Source: Mytilinidion resinicola
Lineage: Eukaryota; Ascomycota; Dothideomycetes; Mytilinidiales; Mytilinidiaceae
Length of the DNA: 64,000 bases
Assembly (NCBI RefSeq): GCF_010093595.1
Contig: NW_022985448.1
Location: forward strand, 525,671-589,670
Direction: 5' to 3'
The notes beneath the pieces were generated by a model. That model had not been told where the DNA came from, searched no databases, and saw only the letters and a list, made by a program, of their open reading frames with translations. The translations under genes and the position numbers were made by a program. Below, piece after piece: positions 21,632 through 32,605 of the stretch. How positions within the stretch are numbered: the first letter of the stretch is position 1; each line of letters opens with the position of its first letter.

Positions 21632-23189
21632 AGGAGCGCGCGGAAACCAATGTGCGTGTGGCTGTTGTTGCGGAGAAATACCTGTCATTGCTCGGTGCTG
21701 GAATGCATGCGGAACTTTTCCAGGTTGGGGGCCCCCGGAAAATGTTCATATCTTGAAGCACGTTACCGTCAGTTTAACTACTTTCTTTGTAGGTCTTCAT
21801 GCGGCCTGCTTTCTTTTCTGCTTTAACAGTTTTATTTCGTTTGCTTTGGGACTAGGTGTTGATCAGGGCTTTTTCTACTCTCCGGGGCGCTCCTCCTGTC
21901 ACAAGGTACTCAAAGCTTTTCTTGTTCGGGAATCAATGCTCTGTGCCTTTTCCAGATATGGAGGCTCGGGGTATCGCGGCCGCCTTCTTCCTTTAGATTA
22001 GTGTTTTCATGGCATCTGGTAACTTGCTCTCTGTCAATCTGCTGCTCAGGCTAGTCTTACAGAGATCGAGGTGCCTCCTAGTACAATTAAGACTGAATTG
22101 TTATATCCCGTTCTCTTTTCCTGCCTGCTGACCATCACTGCCACTGGCTTTACTGCGATTGGAAAGCGCGTCAAGATGAAAATTCAGGTGGTCCCATTTC
22201 CTCCCAGGTTCAAGGTCCATAGCTCTAATCATCTGACTAGCTCCGGCGACTATCGCACGATCTTGAACCCTTATCTTCCAACCCTGCTCGATGCGATGTC
22301 ACCGCCTCTTTGACAGCTACCAGCAGACGCCATTAACTACCCAGTGGGAGCAGCTGTTGCTGAGGACAGTATCCACTTCTTTCGTCTACTTTTACTCCAA
22401 ATCTACATGGAAATATTACCTACTCCGACGTCTCTCGCCTACCCTTCGCTTGCCTCTCATCTACCCACCCATCCATCCACACCTCTGACGCCTACCACAC
22501 CACTCGCGAATGCACGCCCGTTTCACCCATCGCTGTCATACACGATGCAACGTCGACCATCTGCATCCGTCGTGAAGCGAGACGACGACCACGGTACACC
22601 CCTGTTGAAACGAGCACACCCCGCCGTTCGTTTCGTGCGCTCGGGTATCGGACCGTAGATTGTGTTCGCCGTTTCTAGGGTGAGTTTGGACTGGTGTGTT
22701 GTGTAGGTTTATGGCGAAGGTTTTAGGGCTAGGGATGGGTAGATGGGCGAGGGGGGCGAAGTTGTTCTTCTGGTATTGTATAGTTCATTGAAGGTTTGTA
22801 GAAGTTAGGTAAGTGAAGGGGATGCTTTAATGCGATAATAGAGACACTCCATTTCCTCAACACCTCGATCGCTCATACATCTCAGGTCCCGCATCAACGG
22901 AAAGTCAGATTCATATTAGGCTATCCACACACCACCTTCAGAAGTCAACCCAGAAGCCAAATCAGAAATCCACGCCAAACCACCTTCAACGAGACACCAT
23001 TTTCTTTTTTTTCGCGTCCTCGACTACACAGAGTCTCTCCAACTCCTCAACCACAGCCAAACCTCTTCATTAAGCTCCTACGCGTCACACCTTTCTTTTC
23101 GACTACGATCTACATCGCACGTTTCCCACCTGACCAACTACTCAACCACCCACCTTCCCCCTCCGCGCACCACACCCCATCAAGCCCCC
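21632..23189. other. Long region downstream of ras, with a 37-codon ORF
   Basis: Likely begins with the ras 3' UTR. At 22544-22657 a 37-codon ORF (MQRRPSASVVKRDDDHG.. ending RSGIGP) has two Lys-Arg pairs; I do not recognise it. The rest shows TC-rich stretches (22,480-22,520 and 23,000-23,160) but no family. Confidence 0.35.
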
Positions 23190-23474
23190 GTGGTACGACC
23201 CATTCCGCCGTCCGTCAAAGCACGGCTCACGCAGGTCTTGCCTGCTCCCGTACCGCACCGTCCAAACCGCGGAACTTTGTTTCGAGACCCCAGCACGTCG
23301 ACCTTTTACGTGTCCGAACCTCCGAAGCACGATTCTGTCCTTGCTGCACCGTGGACGGGCACACCAGCGTATATACGTTGCAAAGGCTTAACGCATGTAG
23401 CCCCGGGGGTTTACGCGTGCGACGTTATTTGGCTTGGCTTCAAGGATACGTATCCTCGGGAAGCGAGCGAGTGA
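23190..23474 (+). CDS. Unrecognised small ORF, 94 codons
   Basis: ATG follows a pyrimidine-rich leader. The product is Pro-rich at the N-terminus (MVRPIPPSVKARL) with a more ordered C-terminal half (YIRCKGLTHVAPGVYACDVIWLG). It overlaps the end of a 340-codon antisense ORF; at most one is likely to be real. No domain recognised. Confidence 0.25.
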   Translation: MVRPIPPSVKARLTQVLPAPVPHRPNRGTLFRDPSTSTFYVSEPPKHDSVLAAPWTGTPAYIRCKGLTHVAPGVYACDVIWLGFKDTYPREASE

Positions 23475-24410
23475 GCGAGTGAGCGGGACAATACTCGTGT
23501 TGGATGCCAGATCCTTCAAACCCCTGAATCGTTTCCTGGTTGCTGGCTTGCGGGCGCCGGAAAGCGAGAAGTAAGCGCCGCCACGGGTGTGGAGGCGGGC
23601 GGGCCGGGCCTGCGTGCTAGGCTTAGCTGTATGCGGGGTTAGCCCAGTTGGCTCGGTTCGGAATGTGTGGTGAGATTTTGGGAGGGGTGGCGGACTGGGG
23701 TGCGGGTTGGCGATGGGACGAGACGAGGGTGATATCCAAAGTCTTGGAAACGAGATGATTGCAGTGGTTGTGAGTACCGACTGCAAGCCGATGTTTTGGT
23801 GGTTGAGAATAATGCGGCCCAGATGTCGAAGGTGGAACCAGACCGCTTCGTTCGAAAATGTAGTCCTCCTGGCGTGTCTCAACTCAGCCCTACCACCGTT
23901 CCAGAACGATGCCGGATATAGACCCTGATACCCGCGGGTCTGGTCGACGGATTCATATCCCAGACACTGTCGTAGTCTGTGGGCTCCGTCGGGGTTGGAT
24001 GTCTCGTTCAGCATGCCTCGTTGGTGAGACAGTCTCGGTCTGAACTTCTGGAATATCTGTAGGAGGGCAGCGCCCGTGGTTTGGGTTGCCGGGTCGGGGA
24101 GTACGGGGATCGAGAGCCGTGGTTCGGGTTCCGGGGATTCTGGAGAAGCAGGTAACCGCTGAATCGAGCTTTGGAATTCGAAACTGGCAAGGGTTGGAAA
24201 TTGCTTCGAAGGACTTTTGAGTAGGGGAAAGGGTTGGGAATCAAGTCCCAATCTATGCTCGCAGGACCAGAAAATGGTTCGCCGGTATGGTTCTCGTGCT
24301 TTGGTTTTGGTGATCGAGAACGACCTCAGCGTGAATATCACGCTGTAGTCCGAGGAGTTTGAGTAGACTCGCTCTGGAGAGCTCTGAAGCACCATGTCAC
24401 CTAAATTCAC
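23388..24410 (-). CDS. Unrecognised 340-codon ORF (doubtful)
   Basis: The longest open frame in the 21.6-25.8 kb gap. The product is Arg/Pro/Ser-rich with no recognisable domain, TM helix or signal peptide, and contains low-complexity blocks (SPEPEPRLSIPVLP, PHPSPPPLPKSHH). High GC content could keep this frame open by chance. Confidence 0.25.
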   Translation of the reverse strand: MNLGDMVLQSSPERVYSNSSDYSVIFTLRSFSITKTKAREPYRRTIFWSCEHRLGLDSQPFPLLKSPSKQFPTLASFEFQSSIQRLPASPESPEPEPRLSIPVLPDPATQTTGAALLQIFQKFRPRLSHQRGMLNETSNPDGAHRLRQCLGYESVDQTRGYQGLYPASFWNGGRAELRHARRTTFSNEAVWFHLRHLGRIILNHQNIGLQSVLTTTAIISFPRLWISPSSRPIANPHPSPPPLPKSHHTFRTEPTGLTPHTAKPSTQARPARLHTRGGAYFSLSGARKPATRKRFRGLKDLASNTSIVPLTRSLARFPRIRILEAKPNNVARVNPRGYMR

Positions 24411-24655
24411 TTTAGTGAGTCCACGCTTTTGAATCTCCTAAGGCTTATAAACTACGTTTAGCGATCTAGCGGGTGAATATCGCCTCTAGCTCAAGGTGGT
24501 GAAGGTGAATTTTCGCTTATCAGCACCCTACATTCACTTTCCACCTAGTATGTCTAGACCTAACCGCATCCTGGATGTGCCAGAAATACTCACCGACTGA
24601 AAATTCACTTCGATCTAACCAACTAATGAAAGTAGATACGCTGAGGATCATTCAC
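24404..24655. repeat. Cluster of six ATTCAC/GTGAAT hexamers
   Basis: ATTCAC occurs on the plus strand near 24405, 24532, 24603 and 24649 and as GTGAAT near 24474 and 24505. Most copies are followed by TT or CT (ATTCACTT). Flanking sequence differs between copies, so this is a motif cluster and not a simple tandem repeat. Confidence 0.5.
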
Positions 24656-25862
24656 TCCCAGAGACTCCACACATTCGGCATGTCAAGACCTGCCGCATGT
24701 GAACGCGGCTGGGATTTTCACTAACTGGCAGAAGGGAGAAGTTGCTTCTGTCTCGCTCGTAATGGTACTCCTAACGTTAAGACATCACCTTCTTGCACGT
24801 TGCTGTCTCTTACTATGCGGGGACTGCTATACCGGACGTGGGGCATTACGCTTAGTGGAGTACCATGAGTGCAGCTCGAACGCTCCGAGTTAAGCAGGCG
24901 ATGAATGCTGCATGGGAGAGTTGGTAGAGTTGCTTTTCACATCCACTTACGGTGGTGTGCTCGCACGCCTTTCCCAATCGAACTCCAACTCTACATCAAA
25001 CCGTACAATAAACGCCACGTAGCAGCCACCCCTTCTAGAACCGCCACCTCTACGTTCCTTTGTCATGGTACTGGGTTCAGTCTGATTTTTAGTCGCGATC
25101 CCTTGGCGGGAGGGTGGTCCACATGCGGCGTTGATTGGACGAGAAGACTCCGGTTTTCTATGACCATCCCAGCGCGATGCAGAGAAGATGCATAGAACCG
25201 TCCTGCTGTGTTCTTAACCCCGTGCTAACGCCCAGCGGCTGGTGCGGTTATGCATCTTCCTTGTAAAGCTGCAGTCACCGGTATCGGAGCTGTGCGGTGG
25301 GCGGCAGTGGATCTGATCAAGACCGTAGAGCTAACGAATCTCATTGAGTAGTAGGACTCATGACGGCTTATAGCAAGGGAATGGCGAATGGTTTCCGTTT
25401 GTGGGATAAGCTGCGCAGCTGCGTCGAGAATGTGCCTGGCAAGGCTGATCCGCGTTCCAGACGGGCGGATATGATGCCAGGTCAGAAGGTCGAACGTGAT
25501 AGAGTTGTGGCGTCTCGGGAGCCTAGATGCGAGCCGTCGCCTGCCTTGGCATTAGCGAGGATGATGCAATGTAACTTGAGTGTGTGGTACGGCAGAAATG
25601 ATGGTCAGCAAAAGAAAACATAACATACGGAAGCCCTTAGTTGGTTAGTGGCAGTCGTTAGGTCGAACAGGGCGGTCTTTGGGTGTCAAGGTGCATCGCC
25701 ACCCCCATTCTACGGAGTAGCGTTCTTTGCACAAGCTAGAGGGACGACGGATTTTGCGCCAACACGGGATAATAGAGAAGGTATGGCATTATCGAGCAAC
25801 ATTAAAACAAGGGTATACCAATGAAACATAAACACCACAGTGACCGACGAGCGTTGTGAAAA
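24656..25862. other. Gene-poor stretch before the FAR-17a/AIG1-like gene
   Basis: Short ORFs only. A stretch near 24865-24905 (CTCCGAGTTAAGCAGG) looks faintly like part of a 5S rRNA, but the rest of a 5S gene is absent. Confidence 0.35.
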
Positions 25863-26789
25863 TCACGCCTGTCTGACGGGAAGCTCCATCATACCGACCT
25901 CCTTTCCTTCTTCGGGGCTTGTCAGTCTCTGGCCCGGGCGACTGCTCAGTTTGCCATTCAAGCCCAACTGTTTTTCGGTGATCCAGATCCTCGACCAAAT
26001 CAAGTATCGAACAAGAAGGAATATAATGATGGTGACGACGAGAATGCCAATGCAGTAGCCTGCAATGACGCCTTTGGAGTGCGTCTTGTTGTTCAAGAAG
26101 CTGTACACAAAGAAGTGCTGCGTGTCGTAGGTGAGGTAGGCCAGTCCCAGGTATAGTGCGAGGAGGATGATTAGAGGTACGATGTGGAAAAAAGGTAGTG
26201 GGGCCGTGCGCGGGAGGATGATTTCGACGAACGCAAAGACCGAGTTGAGCGCGTGCTGGGAGGTGTTGGTCCAAGTCTGAAACTCGTTATAGAAGCGCGA
26301 GTACAGCAGGGCCCAGAAAATGACTGGACAGAGTTGGTCAGATCACTGGCCGTAGTGTGATACAGCAGTAGGCAACTTACTAGTAACTAGCCAGGGGAAC
26401 ACGACGATGGTAGTATAGAATATACTGTGCAGGTTTTGGAGGAACCGGGGCCAGCGCGTGAGGAAGGGCGAGCCCGTCAACCAGTAGCTCCCCGTGTGCA
26501 CAGCACTGAAGGCAAAATAGAATGCGAGTCCCCAGTAGGTGAGGTTCGTGAAGTAGCTAAAAGATCTTTCGGACGCCTGCGTTTGGCCATGGGTGCCATA
26601 CCATCCGAAGATGAAGAAGATAGTTGTGAAGGCGTACAAAGAGAGCAGGGCCCGAACAGCAAACAGCACGCCCGGCGGGAGAAGCCACGATGTGACGAAG
26701 CGGTGCGTAGGGTCAAACGCAGTGGCAGGACTGGGGCCGCTCTTCTTCCAGAATGCCATCCTGGCAGCAGACTCTGCGAGCAGAGTCAC
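25863..26789 (-). CDS. FAR-17a/AIG1-like integral membrane protein
   Basis: Exons 26789-26381 and 26323-25863 with a 57-bp intron. Total is 289 aa from the first ATG; the second ATG (26759, MAFWKKSGPSP) gives 279 aa and may be the true start. About six TM helices are visible (LLPPGVLFAVRALLSLYAF, YFTNLTYWGLAFYFAFSAV, NLHSIFYTTIVVFPWLV, IIFWALLYSRF, FFHIVPLIILLALYLGLAYL, AGYCIGILVVTIIIFLLVRYL), followed by a short hydrophilic tail. Layout and the conserved H/T positions fit the FAR-17a/AIG1 family; animal members (AIG1, ADTRP) hydrolyse branched fatty-acid esters of hydroxy fatty acids. Substrate in fungi is unknown. Confidence 0.8.
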
Positions 26790-27462
26790 GGTGGTAGGCG
26801 TCGAGGTGTGTGAAGATGGGTGAAAGACGAGGTCGAGGAGTGCAGCTGCGAGCTGAAAAGACAGCGCAACAACAACGACAGACTATCGCAATCTGCGCAC
26901 CGCCTCCGCCGTCATCTATGCGACGATCGTGTGACCGCATGCGGGCGTCCATTTATTGACACAGCTCCGCAGCAGGAAGGTTGCTGGCCGTCGGGTTCAG
27001 CTGTTGACCGCCGTCATCGGCCATTGAAGCCCCAGCAGTTCGCGATCTGACACAGGGGAGCGTCCCAGCGGGTGCATCACGCGCTACCCAGGCAGGCAAG
27101 CGGCCTCAGCGACGCCGGCAGCGCGGAATGATACCCGAGACCGCATGACATAAGTTTTTTACTCGTCGTCATCTTCGCCTCGTCGGAAATAGAGGGTTTT
27201 GCCGGCATCGCTGCCACCTCGCCGACTACGCACACCAAAGGCATCTTCTCCTGTGCACGCCTTGGCCCGCAGCACGGCAACGGAGCATTCTAGCCATTGG
27301 TGGCGTTTGCTGCATTAGGTATGATCTCGTCCTCGCAGGACTTAGACAGCATTGCACCCGTGGTCCTCCGCAGAGTACCAGAACGATAACCTTGGGACTG
27401 CCTATCATAAGACGAACCAGCCTACTACGCCCGTCAGCACTGTTGCACCGAGATCGATTATC
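26790..27462. promoter_or_regulatory. Divergent intergenic region, AIG1-like gene and bZIP gene
   Basis: About 670 bp between divergent start codons. No recognisable protein; contains the promoters and leaders of both genes. No clear TATA box. Confidence 0.4.
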
Positions 27463-28339
27463 ATGAGCGAGGCTCCCGTCGCGGTACCTCTACTCCTCCA
27501 ATGGCAAGGCATAGTACTGACCATCGCAGAGTTCTGGCCACCTTGCCCGCATCCGAGACAACCAGCGACGATCGCGCGCGCGCCGCAAGGAATACCTGCA
27601 CGAGCTGGAGACGAAGCTACGGAGCTGCGAGCAGACAGGCGTCGAGGCCTCCGCCGAGATCCAGGATGCCGCTCGACGTGTGTTGGAGGAGAACAAACGC
27701 CTTCGCGCCCTGCTACGAGCGCGGGGCGTGTCTGAGTCTGAAATAGTCGCCGTCATGGGTAGCCATGTCCAAACCCCTGAGCATGCTTCTGCGGCGCCAG
27801 TCCTGGACTCGATGCTGGGACAGAAGAGGGCGTGCAGTGGGCAGAGGTCCTGTGGCGGTGTTCCATGTGTACCGCCGGGAGCAACAAGCATGCCTCTTCC
27901 TCCCACACTCTCGCTGTCCCACCAGCGCTCGATGAGCCTGGATACCGGGAACGCATCTGCCAGTCCACACTCAATCGGCTCGAGTAGCATCGATACGCCT
28001 ACTAGCATCTCCACTCCAACCTTCCCGCATATGCCGATGGCGACCTCACAGCCAGAAATGCCCGACGAATCCTTCCAGCACGTGAACTACGCCTACGAGA
28101 TACCAAGCGCACAATGGACGTATCCTCAGGAGACGAGCTACCTGCCGGATCAATCACTATATAACAACACTTCGTCTTGTGTGTATGCCGCAAACATCAT
28201 TCGAAGCATGAGGTCCGATGTCGGAGTCGAATTGGAAGCTGATCTAGGATGTCGCGAGCTGGGTGCTGATTGCGCCGTAGACAACTCAGTCGTGTTCAGT
28301 GCGATAGATAAATACGCAGATCACAGCCCTGGAGTTTAG
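27463..28339 (+). CDS. bZIP transcription factor, 276 aa
   Basis: Exons 27463-27483 and 27530-28339; a 46-bp intron with TACTGAC branch point joins MSEAPVA to SSGHLARIRDNQRRSRARRK. The basic region NQRRSRARRKEYL (residues 15-30) is a textbook bZIP N-x7-R type, followed by a leucine-zipper-like helix (LETKLRSCEQTGV, RRVLEENKRLRALLRARGV). The rest is Ser/Pro-rich and disordered (SIGSSSIDTPTSISTP) with scattered Cys in the last 50 residues. A short N-terminal exon before the basic region fits a group of Pezizomycotina bZIPs. Targets are unknown. Confidence 0.85.
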
Positions 28340-29064
28340 GACGAAGACCTCTGTTCCTCCAGGCGCCTTTAGCGAGTCAGACTGGCACAGAATTCAACAG
28401 CTGTCCTTTCCCCGCACGCACCGACTGCATGTCATGGGATGGATATCTAAGATGGCCTTGGATCTAAGATTGCCATGATGGTTGCGAGTACTGGCGTCGA
28501 GTCGCGTCGTGGAAGACGCGAGCGGGCGCACCTCAGTACTGGAGTACGCGGCCAGTACGTCCGACTCTCGCGTTTAAGACGCTACAGGCATGAAGAGTAC
28601 TAGCTAAGGACAGTCTCTTTGTCACTGTGAAGATTGCCATGTGAAACGAACTACAAGTTCGTCGTTGGCAGGTTGCGTAGAAGCAAGGAGAATGCCAATC
28701 GCACTTGCAGTCGGGAGAGAACTCAACGAGACCATCCAGAAAATCCTCGTATTGCTTGGAAATAGTATTATGATTTATTACAATTCATTTGCTCTTGATT
28801 CTTGTCGCTTCAGTCCTGGTGAAGATTTTTTCATTGTCGTTCGAGGTGTCGCCGTTACCGGCTAGTGCTATTGTTCTCAATAGCTCTTTATTGTTCCCCC
28901 TCATTGCGAATCAACTTTGAACGCGAATACCCGCCTTCAATGAAGCTCGAGTCCTTCTTTCTTCTACTTGATTGTCGATTCTTCACATTTATCATTCCAC
29001 AAGCTACGTCACACGTTCAGATTCTTCGCAGCTAGCTCCCTGCCAGCTACATTCCAATTAGAAG
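28340..29064. other. Intergenic region before the Ulp1-like locus
   Basis: No coding potential recognised. Around 28,500-28,580 there are short palindromic AGTACT/GTAC motifs (CAGTACTGGAGTACGCGG). 28,860-29,060 is the likely leader of the following locus. Confidence 0.35.
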
Positions 29065-32000
29065 ATGGCGCCGAACAAGAAACCTGGCCCTTAGAAAGAC
29101 AAGAAAGGCAAGGAAAAAGCATCTCCTAAGCCAGAGCAACGGGACCCGACGAACGAGAGAACCTTGACGATAGACGGCAACCCGGTAGACCATTCCCCCA
29201 TAACCGGACAGGATGCTCCAGAATCAGAGCTTCCGGCAGGTTTCAGGCTACTCAACCCGAATATTTGCCCTTTCTCATGCCCATTCCCATACAAACAACG
29301 AAATTACAGACCGAGAATCCTGCGCCTTGCCAGCAACGCCGTACAACAGCTTTGGGCCCGTTTAGCAGATTCAGTTATTGGGAATGAACGCGATAGCGCT
29401 ATCGGCCGAATTCAAGGGATACAGGAAGGCGAAGGCTATGCATATTGGCTCGCTGAACCTGGCCCGAGTAGGGATCAAGACAGCACTCATGATGCTGGGC
29501 CTACCAGAATACCCATTGTCGTACGAAGCCATAGGACGATCAGAGTGTAAGTCGATTCACGGTCCCAGTCTCCCGAATTTAGTTGCTTGATACTGAGTAC
29601 CGTCAGACATAGGAACTCCAGTGTCCCCAATTCCGAGGATACCTCAGCGTCGTCCCCACCCAATCCCATTATCTTGTACAGATTGAATACAAGTGAATTG
29701 AACCAGAATCGAAGAAGATACGGATGGTATGTTTGAGTCGCACGAGGAGATGTTGTTCGAATCAACGGGATAGACTATGCGAACGATCGGGCAGACATGG
29801 TCGATATCGTCGGCCCGTTGCATTCTTTCAATTACGTTGAAGTCGCCGATCAAGTCATTTTCTTCTGGGGAGGCCCAGAGGGCGCACAGTATCAGTTTAA
29901 GCGGGTAAGTTCATTCTTATCAATCTAGGAGCTTATGCTAAGAATATAACTTTTCAAAAGGTTAAACAAGATCCTACCGTTAGTGATGCCCTTCAAAATC
30001 GGTCAGACACCACTGGAACCAATACCACCATCACCTTTGAAGACCACACTGCACCAGCACAATCTTCAGGGACGCCGACTCGACCACAAGAACCAGAACG
30101 GCTTAAGGATCAGCCGCCACCGTCAGATATAGTTCCGCCGGGCGAATCTCCTTGTGATTTCTATCGAGCCCAGCTCGGACTGGTGAAGCGTCGTCTATCT
30201 GTAAAGATTTTCAAGGATGGCAAAGAGCCTCAGTGGAGCAAACCTGAAACTTTCATGAGAGACGATGAGGTTCTGCTTTCAATTGCCTCATTAGTACTAC
30301 AGCTGGCTAGAAATATGGACATTCGATCCGGTTTCAACGCCATTAATTCTCACACCTCTGGTATTCTGAATGATGTCAACGTCGTTCGCCCCCCACCCCC
30401 AGAGGGAGTCGAGATCCGGCGAGCACTAAGGCCTGGAAGACCTATGCTAGTGCCCGTTTTCCTGGACCAGCATATTGTTCTAGTCGTCATTCAGATGGGT
30501 GCAGACAGATCAATAACCGCCCATGTTCTGGACTCCAGAAGGCATCACTACAAGGCGAACATGCGAATGACAATATACAACCGCGTCTGTAATCTTATTG
30601 AATGGACTCGGTGGCACATTGCTCCATCTGCTGGCTCTGAGCCAGCGCCCGAACTGCCTAAGGAAATAGCTGGGGCTGTGGCTACCATACAGTATGCAAT
30701 GCTTGGGCCATTGCCCTTGGACTGGGGATCAATGAAGCCTTCCAAGGAATAGAAGAGCTTTACAAAGATGCTCGAGAGCTCTTCATCCTTGCGACTGGTG
30801 GGAACGCGAACTACCGTCTCATCTATGGCTTTCTGAGATGCTACGAATTTGTAACCGCAACTTCAAACATCCCAGCGAACCGTCAAATCCAGGATAATAC
30901 CGTCTCTATCGCCTCAGAACACGAATTGGATGAAGTTGTGGCGGATATCCTGGCAAATTCGGATGATGCAGATGTTACATACGCCTCTTTAGACCGCACC
31001 GTTAACACAACCTTCCTGGACGGTCTAGCTCATACAGCGCGATTTCCTCACGATGACCATGATAGAAGGATGAAAGAGCACTTAATCGACCACGGTCTTT
31101 ATGACCCGAATGACGATGAATCCGACGTAAAACGAAAGTACTGGGAGAATATGCTTCAGGACCCTTGCAAGTACTACAGAAGTAGGGTGGACCAAATTCG
31201 AGCCGACGTCCAAAGCGCCATGAAGAATGAGAAGAAGAACACCTATCAGATTACGAACGGCCCTCTTGAATTAGAAGATGTAATAGGCGGTATAGCTTCC
31301 GTCACAGAAGCCATAACCAGTTACCAACAAGCTCAGAATCCTGATGAGCTTACTCCCCCAGAGTTTTCGCATGCCGCTCAATCAATGGTCGAGATGGCGC
31401 AGATCTCTCAAAAGATGGGAATAGACCTCGCAGCCTACAGAGTAAGTCGGCCGAGAAGACCCTGGCTCTATCCCTTCATTTTCAGCGAAAAACCACCAAA
31501 GGGAAGGTGGCCGGGCGCACACATCCTCCTTTACGTCTTCCAGCAGGAAGGAAAGCGCGTGGGCTTCTACCGCCTGGATTCGGACCAGAACAACAAGGTC
31601 ACGCGCCCAGAGAATAGGCCGCGTCACGACAGAAACGCTCTCCGCCATGCTCGAGACCTCCTCAGTTGGGACCAGTGGGACAAAGACCGCCTCCAGTACC
31701 CAGAGAAACAAGCGACTCCCATCCGAGTCCCGCAGCAGCCAGCGGGGACAGATTCCTGCGGTATCCACTCCATCTTGAACGCGTGGGCAGTGGCACTTGG
31801 GCTTGAAATTAACCCAACGCCGAAGAGAGGGCTCAAGTGTGGGGACGTCAGTGATCAAAAAGATGCCCACTGGTTGATTAATGCAGCTTTGGCTGGTGCC
31901 GTTAGCTGGGCCGATATCTACGCGTTTCTTGTGTGCAAAGACTATGTGGTGAGGAAGAGCCGTGTTCCCGCTAGTCGGCAGTTCAACCACGCACAGAGGC

Positions 32001-32206
32001 AAAATGTGACTAAGGGTAAGGAACTAGATGGGTATGAAGACCGGATAGCTACGCAAAGGGTCTTCGATCAGTCCCTTGCTGATGCCGGCCATGAACTTGT
32101 GTCGAATATGGAGAATAACGTTGATTTCTCGACATGGGGGTCTAAAAAACGGAAAGCGGATGATAACGATGAGGCTGGGCCTTCGAATAAGAAGAGCAAG
32201 AGGTGA
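29065..32206 (+). pseudogene. Degraded tandem Ulp1-like (C48-type) cysteine protease locus
   Basis: ATG 29065 opens MAPNKKPGP and hits TAG 29092-29094, after which the same frame runs on (KDKKGKEKASPKP..ADSVIGNERD) to about 29550. After probable introns, including 29908-29960, a frame reaches a first Ulp1-like module (30183-30752): MLVPVFLDQHIVLVVIQ, then AHVLDSRRHH. It should next show the Gln/Cys motif, but at about 30690 the frame switches. The text becomes CNAWAIALGLGINEAF (from 30695), and the Q..D.CG..IL piece is missing, as if a short out-of-frame deletion removed the catalytic Cys. The new frame stays open to 32206. It contains a complete second module: GAHILLYVFQ, YRLDS, PQQPAGTDSCGIHSILNAWAVALG (His, Asp, Gln, Cys all in order), and a basic C-terminal NLS (KKRKADDNDEAGPSNKKSKR). 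The second half alone, from ATG 30926, would be 426 aa. Confidence 0.65.
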
Positions 32207-32360
32207 AAGTGGTTTGTCCTTTTTGGAAATTGTTACATTTGTAGGTTTGAGTGGAATTTGTTCATATGTTGATTTGGTGTGCTTTTCTATACCTTTGTTT
32301 GGAATATATATTGATGAATATTATCTTGTTGCAAGAGTCTTCTGTGCACGCTTTGACACT

Positions 32361-32605
32361 ATTTGGGCTGCCCCCATAGGCCTTTTCAAATCAGCAGATG
32401 ATGTAGACTCTGAAGCGTTTGAATCTGAGCTGGCGTTGGAAGGCTCTGGAGGATCGGATGCGTGACAGCGCAGCTGCATATACCACTGCTCCACCTATAG
32501 GCTTTCTGAAATCAGAAAACAATGTAAAATCTGAGGCGTTTGATTCCGAGCTGACTCTTAGAGACTCTCGATTAACTGGCTGTGTGACAGTGCAGCTGCA
32601 TATAT
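32361..32605 (+). repeat. Tandem direct duplication, two copies of about 122 bp
   Basis: Copy A (32361-32482) and copy B (32483-32605) align end to end with substitutions. Shared landmarks are CCTATAGGC/CCCATAGGC, AATCAG, TCTGA(A/G)GCGTTTGA, GAGCTG and GTGACAG.GCAGCTGCATATA. In translation both read (A/P)PIG.(F/L)KS...(V)(D/K)SEAF(E/D)SEL, hinting at a former coding repeat. Confidence 0.6.

Noticed and set aside
23630..23665. D-arm-like TTAGCCCAGTTGGC of a tRNA
   Set aside because: No matching T-arm or acceptor stem follows within 90 bases.
24860..24930. 5S rRNA-like CTCCGAGTTAAGCAGG
   Set aside because: Only about 16 bases are reminiscent; the conserved fungal 5S start, internal control region and end are absent.
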